Source: Meloidogyne chitwoodi (Eukaryota; Nematoda; Chromadorea; Rhabditida; Meloidogynidae). Taken from it: a stretch of DNA of 64,000 bases. Numbering within the stretch: the stretch's first letter is position 1; every line of letters begins with the position of its first letter. The notes beneath the pieces are model-generated. The model ran no database searches, was not told the origin of the DNA, and saw only the letters and a program-made list of their open reading frames with translations. Positions 9,822-20,095 of this stretch are shown here, piece by piece. The position numbers were made by a program, and so were the translations under genes. The stretch is taken from positions 1,860,001-1,924,000 of the forward strand of contig JACZZP010000015.1 of NCBI GenBank assembly GCA_015183035.1. The letters run 5' to 3'.

Positions 9822-12800
9822 TTATATTTTATCAATTGTTGTATTATTATTATTTTCCTCGTCAACATTGCATGGAAGTTGATTAAATAATATTGGCAAA
9901 GGAAACCAACAACGCCTGAAAAAAGAAAATTGTAATTCTGATTTGTAAAAAATTCTGATATTTAAAATTCTGATTGTAAAAAATTCTGATTTAAACAATT
10001 TTGATTTGTAAAATTCTGATTTGTAAAATTCTGATTTTTAAAATTCTGATTTGTAAAATTCTGATTTTAAAATTCTGATTTGTAAAATTCTGATTTTTAA
10101 ATATATATAATTCACCTATTTAAAAAATCTCTTTCTCTCGCAACAGAAGCAAAATCACTAATCCACCGTACTTTTTGCCAGCACTTTTCCAATTGTTTCT
10201 GAAATTGTCCAAGCAACATTAACTGATCAGAATATTCTTGTGCTATATTCTGATCTATATTAGCACGTTGTTCATATTGAGATAGCTTTAATAATTAAAA
10301 AATATTTTTTAATTAATAATTCTGATTTTTAAACATTTATTAAATAATTATCTCTAACCATTAAAAAATGATCCAAGAAAACAGAAAGTTGACAATAAAC
10401 ACATAAAAGTTTTGGTTGATAGGTAAACATATTAACTAATTATTTAAAAAAATAATTTAATTAAATAATAAAAAAATTAATTTAATTACCAATTTGAAAA
10501 ACAGAAACAGGCACTACTGAAAAACCTGTCCCCTCACCAAATTGTTGTTTTTGAGAAGAATAATTTCCATTTTTTATTATTAAATTATTTTTATTATTAT
10601 TTAAATATTCTTTTTCTTCTTTTTTATTATTTTTTAAAATTAAATAATTATTTATTATTGGACAAACTTCTTCAGGTCTAGGCATTGCTAATATTAACAA
10701 AATATTTTTATTTAGGCGAACGAGACAATGAAAAAATATTCGAGTAGTGGATATTTGGCATTTTTCGAGATTCAAATCATTTGTTAACTTTAAAAAAAAT
10801 TTTTAAAAATTAAAATAAAAAACTTTTTTAGCAGCCTGTCCCAATTGTTTTTTAAAATTAATTTGTTCTTCAGTAGGCGATAATTGTTTTTCTACTTTTA
10901 ATTGTTTAATTCCATTATTATTTTTATTAAAAGCAAGAAATTGTAAATAATCCCATTCTTGTTGTGTTAAAAAACTGTTAGATCGAATTTCTTAAAATTT
11001 AAAAAAATTTTAAATTTTTTTAAATTTTCTCCCTTACTAGCAAACGGCAGAATTGAAGTAAAATTTTCTGGAATTAACACATTTACACAATTTAAGGATG
11101 TTTGTAGTCGTAAATAAGCCAAATAAAGGCCTGATTGAAGGTTAATTAAAGACGATTCGTAAAAATTAAGCAAAGGAAGAATTTCTTGTTTTAAAGACTT
11201 TAAAATAAATAAAATAAAAATAAATTTAAAAAAAAACCTGCATAACAGGACAATTTTGTTTTTTAATTAAAAATTTTCCCAAACGCATCCATCTTAAAGC
11301 TAAACCCTGAGCTGCTAAAACGACGTCATTATCTTTAGAAAGAAGTAAACGAACAGTAATTAAAATGCAAGTACTAGGACGAGGTTGTAAAGGAATATAA
11401 TGCAGTCTGCCTATATCTATTTAAAAAATATTAAAAAAAATTTTTTTTTGTTTTTAAAAATCTTTTATAGTCAAAACGACATTTGATCCCAATTAAAAAA
11501 TATTTAAAAAAAATCCAAATTTTTTTTATTGAATTTTTAATTTTTTTAAAATAAAAAAAGCCAAAAATTTCAAAAAATTAATTCTATAGACCAAAAATAA
11601 ATAAATAAAATAAACCTTTAACACCCAAAGCATTGTGCATAGCTACCGCAGCTTCTAATAGTCTTATACGAATACTAGAATTTGCTGTAGCTGTACTACA
11701 ACATAACAAAGCATTTTTTAATTGTTTTAGTTGATTCCAACAGAAAGAAAGCTTAAAATTTAGGTAAATAAAGTTTTGAAAATTTTTGAAAAATTTTCCT
11801 CTTTAAAATTTAAAAATTCAATTTTTAAATTTAAAAAAAATACGATTAAAGACAACCTTCATTAACCAATGAAATTCCTCCGAGGCAGGTCCATTGCCTG
11901 TTATACAATTTTCATCAACACAAATTATTGGAATGCAATCATCTACCTTTAATTTTTTTAATTAAAAAGTGTAATTAAATTAAACAAACTGTGCAAAGAA
12001 TTCGACCATTATCTGTGTATAATATTGTTGCCAAATAAAGACCACTAAAATTTAAAAAATTTAATTAAAATTAAAAAACAGTAAAAATGCTGTTGTTAGA
12101 GTTTGTCTATCTTATGCACGTAAGCAGAATTATACACTATCTTTTTTTTCTCTACCGGAAATATGAGAGAAAAAGAAGCATTATTATTTTTTTCTCTTGC
12201 TAATAATTTAATCTCTCTCTCTCTACCCTTCCGGTAAAATAAAAAAAAATCCGGAAAAGTAAGTAAAAGAAATCCGGAAGAGAAAAATTTTACTTAATTT
12301 TTCTTTTTCTCTGTATATTTAAACATTTTCCGGAATTTAGGTCAGACAAAAAACGAGAGGGTCTAGTATAATGCTTGCGCGCATAAGAGAGACAACTCCA
12401 AAGCAGACATTATTTCCGTTCTCTCTTCTTCACCGTTGTATATTTTTAACTAATTTAGCTCCAGCAGATAATAATTGTCTTAAACCAGTAGTTCCACTTC
12501 CATTAAAATTTCCACTTTTATTACTGCGTTTATTTCTGTCCCAGGGTATTGAAGTTGAAGGAAATACTTTAAAAAAAAATATTTTTTTTTATTTTTTAAT
12601 AAAATTTACATTTTTGCCAGTCATTTCCCTGCTTGTGAATTTCAACTTTTTCTAATAAATCCGTTAATTCTTTAAAAAATTTAAATTAAATTATTTTTCC
12701 TCTCATACCTTTAGGATCTAACCATCCAGTAATTTTTGCCTCATCCCCGTCTAATTTATTATTATTTTCTGAAAATTCCTCTTCCTCCTCATCATTTGTT

Positions 12801-13836
12801 TTTTCAATTTTTATTGAATTAACAGCATATTTATGTGCTTTAGATGTATTTATTTCTCTTTGTAATTGTTGATAAGGTGAAGGCATGTGAAGAAATGATT
12901 CTAAATAAATTTGAAAAATTTTTAAATTTTTGAAAAATTTTGCCATAAATGGCAAAATTTTGCCATTTATGGCATGCCTTATGGCAAAATAAAAATATTT
13001 ACCAAATTCATCACTATTCCCTTCATCATCTTCTTCAAAATTAGTAAAAGGCTGAGGAGTAGGTGAACGAGGTGCTGGGTATACTGTAGAGGGAGCACTG
13101 TTTCTGTGTTGATGTTGCCGGCGCAAAAGTTCGTGACGAGGTCTCCGACTGGATTCGCATCTTTAATTATTAAAAATAAATTTATTCTGATTTTTTTAAA
13201 TAATTCTGATTTTTTAAATTCTGATTTTGTGAAATAATTCTGATTTGTAAAAAATAATTCTGATTTTTTAAAATTCTGATTTTTAAATAATTCTGATTTT
13301 TTTACTTCTGATTTTTTTTAAATTTGATTTTTAAATAATTCTGATTTTTTAAATTTATTCTGATTTTAATTTTGTGGAGGAGAATAATATAAGTAGGTAA
13401 TTCAAGTGCTTGACCTCAATTATTCAAAAAATCATAACTTATACAAATCAAGTGATATTTATTTAATTTAAAATATTTTAATAATAAGAAATGTGTGCTC
13501 TATTTAATAAAAATATTTTCAGAATTATCATAAGCTTAAAAATATTAAAAATTTAAAAAATAAGCAAAACTGCACAAATAAATCTCGTTATAAGGTCACT
13601 CCTTTAGTTTCTCTTAAAAATATTTTAAATTTATCCCACCTAGTCAATGGAGGTCTATCTTTCATTCTATTAGGTGAATTATTACCATCATTTTGTTTTA
13701 ACATTGCAGCAGTTTTAGCCAAAGCCCCCATTCTTCTTCTTGTTGTTCTACGTCTATGAGCACTTTGAACATCTCTTCTTAATCTAACAATAAAAAGAAT
13801 TGCACGAATTAAATGACGTCCTCTTTTAGCTACCAT
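9822..13836 (-). CDS. Unidentified multi-exon protein, Arg-rich N-terminus and helical C-terminal half
   Basis: I join about a dozen exons into one gene because frames fit across GT-AG introns, including the long one from about 12425 to 12056 (VKNIQR|GLYLATILY). The start at ATG 13836 has an in-frame stop and a splice acceptor just upstream, so an untranslated 5' exon near 13900 is likely. The N-terminus is basic (HLIRAILFIVRLRRDV, then HRRRTTRRRMGALAKTAAML). The middle is low-complexity and acidic (TNDEEEEEFSENNNK) with a motif-like SFLHMPSPYQQLQ. The C-terminal half is helical: AVAMHNALGVKDIGRLHYIP, TVRLLLSKDNDVVLAAQGLA, QSGLYLAYLRLQTSLN, then LLGQFQKQLEKCWQKVRWI, ending NTTIDKI and stop at 9822-9824. 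I do not recognise the family. Several introns carry TTCTGATTT repeats. It could instead be two genes split near 12.1-12.4 kb. Confidence 0.62.
12941..12974. repeat. Perfect 34-bp palindrome in an intron
   Basis: The half-site TGCCATAAATGGCAAAA is followed immediately by its exact reverse complement, with no spacer, and a third partial copy (GCCTTATGGCAAAAT) comes just after. It lies in a short intron of the unidentified gene. A related TGCCAT/ATTTGGC cluster occurs near 15165-15200. Confidence 0.85.
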
Positions 13837-15242
13837 TTTTTATTAATTTTCTATTAAAAAGGAGAAAATTAAAAAATTAATGGAGGACAACTTACAGAAC
13901 AGACAATTCACTGAAAAATTAAAAACTCAGATTAAACAAAGTATTAAAGTTTTAAAATGTTTGTAAAATATTTCTGAGGTGTTAAATTAATTAACAAAAA
14001 TTTTGGAAACATTAAAACCTGAAAAATTAGGTACTAAACTTGTACCGTTAATTTAAACGATTAATTCGGTGAATTGACTATTTAATTATTTATCTCCTAA
14101 TTTAGGCTTTATTTAATGATTATTTATTTTTTTATTTTTTTAAAGGAGTTATAAAATAAAAAAATATATAAATAATTTTTTATTTAAGTAAATATCTTTT
14201 TTAACACATTTTACTTATCCATCCCCCTTTTTTGGTTATTTTCCCACGCATTAATATTTATTTTTCCTTCTCATCATTTTCTCCTCTTGTTTTTAAAGTC
14301 ACTTCAAATGAACATCAAAAATAAAAGGAAAAATAAGTAAAAAATTTTTTAGAAAATTGACAGGAAATGTGTGCCATTTACTTATTTTTACACAAAAACA
14401 ATTGAATTTAGAAAATGATGAACTAAATAAAAGTTTTTATATGTCAAACATCAGAATAAAAAATTAAAAAGAAAAATATGTATAAATGTCGTGTTCTTCT
14501 AACAAACCTTTTTATAAAGGTTTGGTATTTTATTTAAAAGTATTTTTTGTGTTTATATGTATCAGGGATGCATATCGTTCTGTTTTATGCGATACGACAC
14601 AAAATCATCCAAAAAAAGATACGATATGCATCCCTGATATGTATCACTAGTCAAATGCCCGTAATTTTAAAGGGATAAACAAACCAATTTGTTTCTTTAA
14701 TTTCCAACCACGTAACTAAATACACATATCGAAAAAAACACATGCTTTAAATACAGTTATTAACCACATCTTCAAATAATTTTAGTCTAACACTGAATGC
14801 TTGACTTACAAAAATATAATCACCATAGCCGACAAAACTGCTACAATCACCGATTGTAAAATTGGTGAAATAAATAAGCATAAAGAAAAAGTAAATTTTA
14901 GATAAGAAGTAAAACAAACAAACTTTTTTAACAGTAAGAACAAAGAGAAAAAGACAAAACATTTCTCTCTTTAATTCTGTTTTTCTCTAACCCAATGTTT
15001 ATAATAAAATTTAATTGAAATAATTTATATTATGCAGAATTTGTTTTTTTATTTAATTTATACAAAATGCGATAAAAATAAATAAAAATCAAAAAATATT
15101 CACAAAAAATTGTTCTTTTTGGAAGGTTTATTATAATTAGCATATTTTGAAAATAAAAAATAGATGGCAAACTCTGCCATATTTGGCAAGCCAAATGCCA
15201 TATTTATTGCAATTGTCAAAATATAGGTATACAAATTAAATT
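13837..15242. other. Intergenic 1.4 kb between unidentified gene and ARD1
   Basis: AT-rich DNA holding the promoter of the unidentified minus gene (a splice donor TTCT|GTAAGT near 13897 suggests its 5' UTR exon), an 80-bp hairpin element at 14560, and the 3' flank of ARD1. A minus-strand open stretch near 14755-14868 (TIGDCSSFVGYGDYIFVSQA) looks slightly protein-like but has no convincing splice partners or start. Confidence 0.45.
14560..14639. repeat. 80-bp hairpin element with 19-bp perfect inverted ends
   Basis: TATCAGGGATGCATATCGT at 14560-14578 is repeated as its exact reverse complement at 14621-14639 around a 42-bp loop. The loop contains further GATACGA-type repeats. The terminal-inverted-repeat layout suggests a tiny MITE or a solo fold-back element. 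Confidence 0.7.
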
Positions 15243-16622
15243 TTATTTAATTATTTTGCGTGAGTCAATTTGTGAAAGATATGTTTTTCTTATATCCATA
15301 TTCTCTACTTTTTTATCTGTTCGATTAAAAGCTGTCCAAACTGGTTCCCCTTTGAAGAGACGAATAACTTGTATATAATCCTGCAATAAATTTACAATTT
15401 TATAACTTTTTTTAAATTAAAGAGATAAATTTTGTTTTTATATCAAAAAATAGAGGAGAATCTGGGCTATAATTTAAAGAAAAAATTAAATAAATATCTC
15501 AAATTTAAAAATTGTTATGATTTTTTAAACATTTTTAGTCAAGTTTAGTCTGTCAGAGGGGTCTTTTGGCGCTGGCGCCGACATTAATTTTGAAAAAAAA
15601 TTTTGTTTTTCAAAATATTCACTTACATCCTTTGTAGGAGTAAAACGATGAAAAATTCCCGCTGGAAGAATTAAAAGGTCACCAGGTTCACAAAATATAC
15701 GAATCCATTTTTCATCTGTATTACGCACATCAAAATAGCCACAACCATCAAGAATATAGCGAATTTCGTCCTAAGGAGAAATTGAAAAAATTTTAGAGAA
15801 AAAAGATTTTTTTTAATTTTTTAAAAATTTTTAAAAAATTTTTCGAATTTCGATATTTAGAAAAAATTAAAAGAAAAATTTTAAAATATTAAAATTTTAC
15901 ATCCAAGTGTAAATGTTCCTCAAAAAAACGTTTAACACATGTTTCATAATTTTGGAGTAATTTATCACGAGAAACAATAATTTCATCTTTATAATTATAA
16001 CCACGATCGATAGATATTCTTTCAAGTTCCAAGTTCATTTTGGTTGTTGGTACCTATTAAAATTAATTAAACCTAAAAATATAGACAAAAAGGAGAGATG
16101 TTTAGGCGCAAAAATGTTTAGGCGCGCGCTTAAATATTTTCATAACAAACAAATCTAGAAACTTAAAATTTTGTATAAATATTTTAGATAGTATTAGCTA
16201 ACGATTCTAAAAATTTCAAATTTTTGGTTTACTGTAACACAATTTATTGGCAAAAAATATCGAATTTTATGAAAATAGAACACATTTTCGTCCATAACTT
16301 AAAAAATAATTAATCAAAAATTCTGAAATTTTTAGAGATATTAATTGATACCCTTTCAAATATTTCAATAAAATTTTGTAGCTCTAGGTTTAATTTATTT
16401 GTTTTTATAAGCGTTCGCGCAAGGTCAACTTAGCCGGTGTCAGTCCCTCCTATACAACTTTAATTAATTAAAAAAATTATAAAATAAATTTTAAAAAATT
16501 ACATAAAAATATTCAACACCAATTTTAGCAAATTCATTAATATCTAAATAAATTGGAGGATTTAAATGGCATTCCTCACGTTGATCAATAATGTTATCAC
16601 AAAGAAGCCAACATTTGACCAT
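15243..16622 (-). CDS. Acireductone dioxygenase, intact copy
   Basis: Spliced cupin enzyme of the methionine salvage pathway that oxidises the acireductone intermediate to the methionine precursor 2-keto-4-methylthiobutyrate (Fe form). Exon 1 from ATG 16622 reads [20 protein letters not shown]; exon 2 has [20 protein letters not shown] and [10 protein letters not shown]; exon 3 has [20 protein letters not shown] and [14 protein letters not shown]; the last exon ends [14 protein letters not shown]. The metal ligands are all present: H-L-H-L-D-D-E supplies two His and Glu, and FHRFT supplies the third His. Length is near the family's 180. The first intron is enlarged by a MITE-like insertion. 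A paralogue lacking the Glu lies upstream at 17436. Confidence 0.9.
16122..16420. mobile_element. MITE-like insertion in ARD1 intron 1
   Basis: A roughly 300-bp AT-rich segment is bounded by GC-rich imperfect inverted ends, GCGCGCGCTTA at 16122-16132 and TAAGCGTTCGCGC at 16408-16420, in an intron otherwise free of GC runs. Just outside the left end, TTTAGGCGC is duplicated (16101 and 16118). No coding potential. Size and ends suit a non-autonomous DNA transposon, but no clear target-site duplication was found. Confidence 0.4.
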
Positions 16623-17111
16623 TATTAAATTTTTAAAAATTAATTTTTTCTTTTAATTTATTTAAATAAAAGAATTTAATAGATTTTTAATAAATATTTT
16701 TTAATTTTCTTATCTTTATATTTATAAAATTAAATTATAAATCAATTCGTTGCTTAGCTTTTATCTTATCAAATATTTGCTTAAATAACTCAAGACTAAA
16801 AAATAATAAAAAAATAAAATAAGCAATTTTATTGATAAAAAAATATTTTTAATTTACTTGTTTTTGATTAAAATAATAAAAATCAATAAAAGCAAGTGAC
16901 TGAACTTTGCAAAAAATAATAGGATAAGTTTATTTATTCTTCTCTTTAATATAAACAGTAATTAATTATATTTTTTATTACTTAAGAAAATATAAAAAAT
17001 GATTTTTGTTCTCAACATGTTTTTTTTTCATTGTAAAATACTTTGAAAACAAATATAATAAACAGAAAAAATAGTAAACATAATAAATAAAAAATATTAA
17101 TTCTCTTACGT

Positions 17112-17185
17112 TCTTTATTGGTGTAGTTGGTAAGCGCTTCCCTTTGCGCTGTTGAACGTCCAAGGTTCGAATCCCACAGACGGAA
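17112..17185 (+). pseudogene. tRNA-like relic between the two ARD genes
   Basis: A-box TGGTGTAGTTGG and B-box GGTTCGAATCC sit at tRNA spacing, and the D-stem pairs as GTGT/GCGC. The T-stem pairs in only two of five positions, the anticodon stem has mismatches and the acceptor is incomplete (TCTTTAT against AGACGGA). It is a degraded tRNA or tRNA-derived SINE, not a functional gene. Confidence 0.45.
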
Positions 17186-17435
17186 ATAAATTTATTTTTC
17201 ATTAAAAATTAAATAAATTTAGTTTTTAATTAAATTAATAATTTTTTAAAATTATTTTCTTTTTAAACTATTTAATAAAAACAACTTTATTGAGAAATTT
17301 CACAAATAAATGTATAGAAATTTATAGGATTAGAAGAAAAGCCTGTGTTTTGAAGCTCTTTTTCTAACAACGCCTCTAGTTAAAAATAAAAAATAAAAGA
17401 AAAAGTGCTTCAAAAACAAAAAATTTACCAAATAT

Positions 17436-18488
17436 TTAATAAATTGTGGTCAACACCTCTTGATTTTTATATTTATTAATTCCAGACAAATATTTCTTTC
17501 TAATCTCCATCCTCTCCGTTTTTGGATCTTTTCTGTTATGAGCAATCCATTTAGGGCTTTCTTTATAAAGACGAATAGCTTTGATGTAACCCTAAAAAAT
17601 AATTAATTATTTTTTTATTAAAATTTAATTTATTCTTCTGCCTTTTTTGTAACAGTAAAACGATGAAAAATGCCTGCAGGAATTATTAATAAATCTCCTG
17701 GTTCACCAAGAATTCTAATCCATCGATCTTCTGGTGTTCGAACATCAAAGTAGCCGTTACCCTCAACAACGTAGCGGATGGCGTCCTTTTTAAATAAATT
17801 TTTTAACATTTTTTTAATTATTTAATTTTCTGTCCTCTCTATTAGAATAAAAAAATTAAATTTTCACTTCAGGATGAAAATGTTCTTCAAAAAAACGTTT
17901 CAACCATTCTTCATAATCTGCCATTGTCTCTTTTGTAATAATAACTTCATCTTTATATTCACATCCTCTACCTTTGAAAAGAAAAAAGAAAGTTTAAAAA
18001 ACTTAAGATTAAGCTTGAAATTAAATATAAAATTAAACTTGAAATTAAATATAGAACTAAACATGAACTTAAATATAAAATTAAACTTGGAATTAAATAT
18101 AAAATTAAACTTGAAATTAAATATAAAATTAAACTTGAAATTAAATATAGAACTAAACTTGAACTTAAACTTTGTAGTAATAAATTAAAATAAACTTAAA
18201 AACTTAACATTTTAATAAAAATAGCATATTATTAAAGACAATCTTAAGTATGCATTGCTGCAAAGAAAAAGCACTTACTTGTTGCGACACTAGCAAGGCC
18301 TTTTTCTGAATTTTCGACGGGAATCTAGAAAAGATTTTTTTTAATTAATTAAAAAATAATTTTTTTACGTAAAAATATTGAATTCCAAGTTTATGCAAAG
18401 CTCTAGGCCCAACAAAAATAGGAGGATTTCTATGACATTTTTCATGTTTGTCAACTATATTATCTGTCATAAGCCAACACATTACCAT
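17436..18488 (-). CDS. Acireductone dioxygenase paralogue lacking the Glu metal ligand
   Basis: Second copy with the same gene structure as ARD1. It starts [20 protein letters not shown] (ATG 18488), continues with [19 protein letters not shown] and [20 protein letters not shown], then FFEEHFHPE spliced to [20 protein letters not shown], then [16 protein letters not shown], and ends [13 protein letters not shown]. The splice junction is at the same codon as in ARD1, which aligns HLHLD|DEIRY with HFHPE|DAIRY, so the Glu that binds metal in this family is Ala here (GCC for GAA). The two His of H-x-H and the third His in FHRFT remain. It is otherwise open and well conserved, so it is probably expressed. 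Altered metal use, weak activity or a regulatory role are all possible. One intron is expanded by a 24-bp tandem repeat. Confidence 0.82.
18014..18171. repeat. 24-bp tandem repeat in an ARD2 intron
   Basis: Six full units and one partial unit of about 24 bp beginning CTTGAAATTAAATATA. Units alternate in small substitutions (AAAATTAAA versus GAACTAAA). The array explains most of the extra length of this intron. Confidence 0.85.
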
Positions 18489-18761
18489 TATTATTTATTT
18501 TTAATTTATATATTTAAAAAATAATAAAAAAAAATTTATTTTTTTTAAATTAATTTAAAAATAAAGAAAAAATTTATTTAATTAAAAAATAAAAAGGTCT
18601 ACATATATAACGAAAAAGATTTAAAGAAAAAAGATGAAAAATTGCAGAAATAAACAAATCAGTCAATGGTTTTTTTAAATTTCTTTTTTATTAGTTATAA
18701 ATGTTTTTTTTTAGTAATGGGTGATTGGCTTATACATTTTGAATTTTTGGATTGATCGATA

Positions 18762-19143
18762 CTTAAATTGTTATTGCCTTCAAATTCTCCCTTACAGGTT
18801 GTGTACGATGCAGTCGATAAGGTTTAACTTTTTTTTGTATTGAATATGTTTATATATTTATTTATACAAATATTTTCTTGAATGAGGTTCGAACCCTATA
18901 CCTCGAAAATTAACATTTTTACATTGTCTTATAGTCTAATATTTTGTGCATTTAATATTTTCTTTATTTAGAATCCGAACAAGCCTTTAGGCTTTACTTT
19001 GAAACTCAACTATACTCAAAAAATTAATGGAATGAAAAATAAGTTATATGTATTTTTATAAATTTTATTTTTTTATTATTTAAAATTTTTAGGAGTTAGG
19101 TCTTATCTTGATTGTTTCTTACCCGACGTATGACTTACCATAG
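18762..19143 (+). pseudogene. UBX-domain exons, left arm of palindrome 2
   Basis: Blocks 18762-18821 (LKLLLPSNSPLQVVYDAVDK), 18972-19049 (NPNKPLGFTLKLNYTQKING then MKNKLY) and 19093-19143 (ELGLILIVSYPTYDLP then TAG), with GT-AG introns at the same positions as in palindrome 1. Homologous to that fragment but more degenerate: the P-N-A-x-L motif near the end has been lost. No upstream exons; it is a 5'-truncated gene fragment. Confidence 0.65.
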
Positions 19144-19223
19144 GTAAAAAAGTAAAATTTAAAAAATATTTTTAACAATTTAATAAATAAATTAAATTCA
19201 AAATTTTCGCTCTCAAAATTTCT

Positions 19224-19292
19224 TTACTTCGAAACTACCACGTAATCGGGATCATCTATGAATAAATTAGCAGATTGAAAGAGACCAAGCTC
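19224..19292 (-). pseudogene. Inner, outward-facing UBX last exon in palindrome 2
   Basis: Preceded by an acceptor AAATTTAG, this block reads ELGLFQSANLFIDDPDYVVV then SK and TAA. It matches the final UBX exon ELGLFPNAILNVSDPTY of palindrome 1 better than its neighbour on the plus strand does. Its presence facing the plus-strand exons shows an older tail-to-tail pair inside the left arm. Its mirror in the right arm (from 19314, plus strand) has lost the first codons. Confidence 0.6.
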
Positions 19293-19456
19293 CTAAATTT
19301 TTAAATTAACCGGGGTCTCTTTCAATCTGCTAATTTATTCATAGATGATCCCGATTACGTGGTAGTTTCGAAGTAAAGAAATTTTGAGAGCGAAAATTTT
19401 GAATTTAATTTATTTATTAAATTGTTAAAAATATTTTTTAAATTTTACTTTTTTAC

Positions 19457-19838
19457 CTATGGTAAGTCATACGTCGGGTAAGAAACAATCAAGATAAGAC
19501 CTAACTCCTAAAAATTTTAAATAATAAAAAAATAAAATTTATAAAAATACATATAACTTATTTTTCATTCCATTAATTTTTTGAGTATAGTTGAGTTTCA
19601 AAGTAAAGCCTAAAGGCTTGTTCGGATTCTAAATAAAGAAAATATTAAATGCACAAAATATTAGACTATAAGACAATGTAAAAATGTTAATTTTCGAGGT
19701 ATAGGGTTCGAACCTCATTCAAGAAAATATTTGTATAAATAAATATATAAACATATTCAATACAAAAAAAAGTTAAACCTTATCGACTGCATCGTACACA
19801 ACTTGTAAGGGAGAATTTGAAGGCAATAACAATTTAAG
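19457..19838 (-). pseudogene. UBX-domain exons, right arm of palindrome 2
   Basis: Mirror image of the left-arm fragment (blocks at 19838-19779, 19628-19551 and 19507-19457), same protein blocks, with only a synonymous CAA for CAG seen. It follows ATG13 on the same strand, so ATG13 read-through would transcribe this copy in sense orientation and then its complement. Confidence 0.65.
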
Positions 19839-20095
19839 TATCGATCAATCCAAAAATTCAAAATGTATAAGCCAATCACCCATTACTAAAAAAAACATTT
19901 ATAACTAATAAAAAAGAAATTTAAAAAAACCATTGACTGATTTGTTTATTTCTGCAATTTAGTTTTCTTGCTAAATAAAAAATTTTTTAACTTTAATTTA
20001 ATTAAAGTTTTTTTAATTAAAAAAACCTTTTACATAAAAAATGCTCTTTGTATTTTACATGATTTTTAATGTTCTTCTTCTTTTTTTTTTTAATT

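Larger units (their letters stand above)
18639..19960. repeat. Palindrome 2: near-perfect 1.3-kb inverted repeat of UBX-gene exons
   Basis: The left arm (18639-19286, 648 bp) and right arm (19314-19960, 647 bp) are reverse complements around a 27-bp spacer. By eye I find two differences: one T-run length (9 against 8, near 18703) and one synonymous CAG/CAA codon. Outer flanks are single copy and unlike each other. Each arm holds UBX exons pointing inwards plus, near the centre, the last exon of a second, diverged UBX copy pointing outwards, so each arm is itself the relic of an older palindrome. The element lies between the ATG13 stop (about 135 bp) and the ARD2 start (about 150 bp). Arm identity implies recent formation, gene conversion, or an assembly artefact. 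Confidence 0.93.

Noticed and set aside
14747..14962. Minus-strand 71-codon open frame with a slightly protein-like C-terminal half.
   Set aside because: The first half is hydrophobic AT-driven sequence and no acceptor or donor gives a believable gene; kept only as a remark.
18014..18171. 24-bp repeats considered as a CRISPR-like array.
   Set aside because: Units are contiguous with no unique spacers; it is a plain intronic tandem repeat in a eukaryote.
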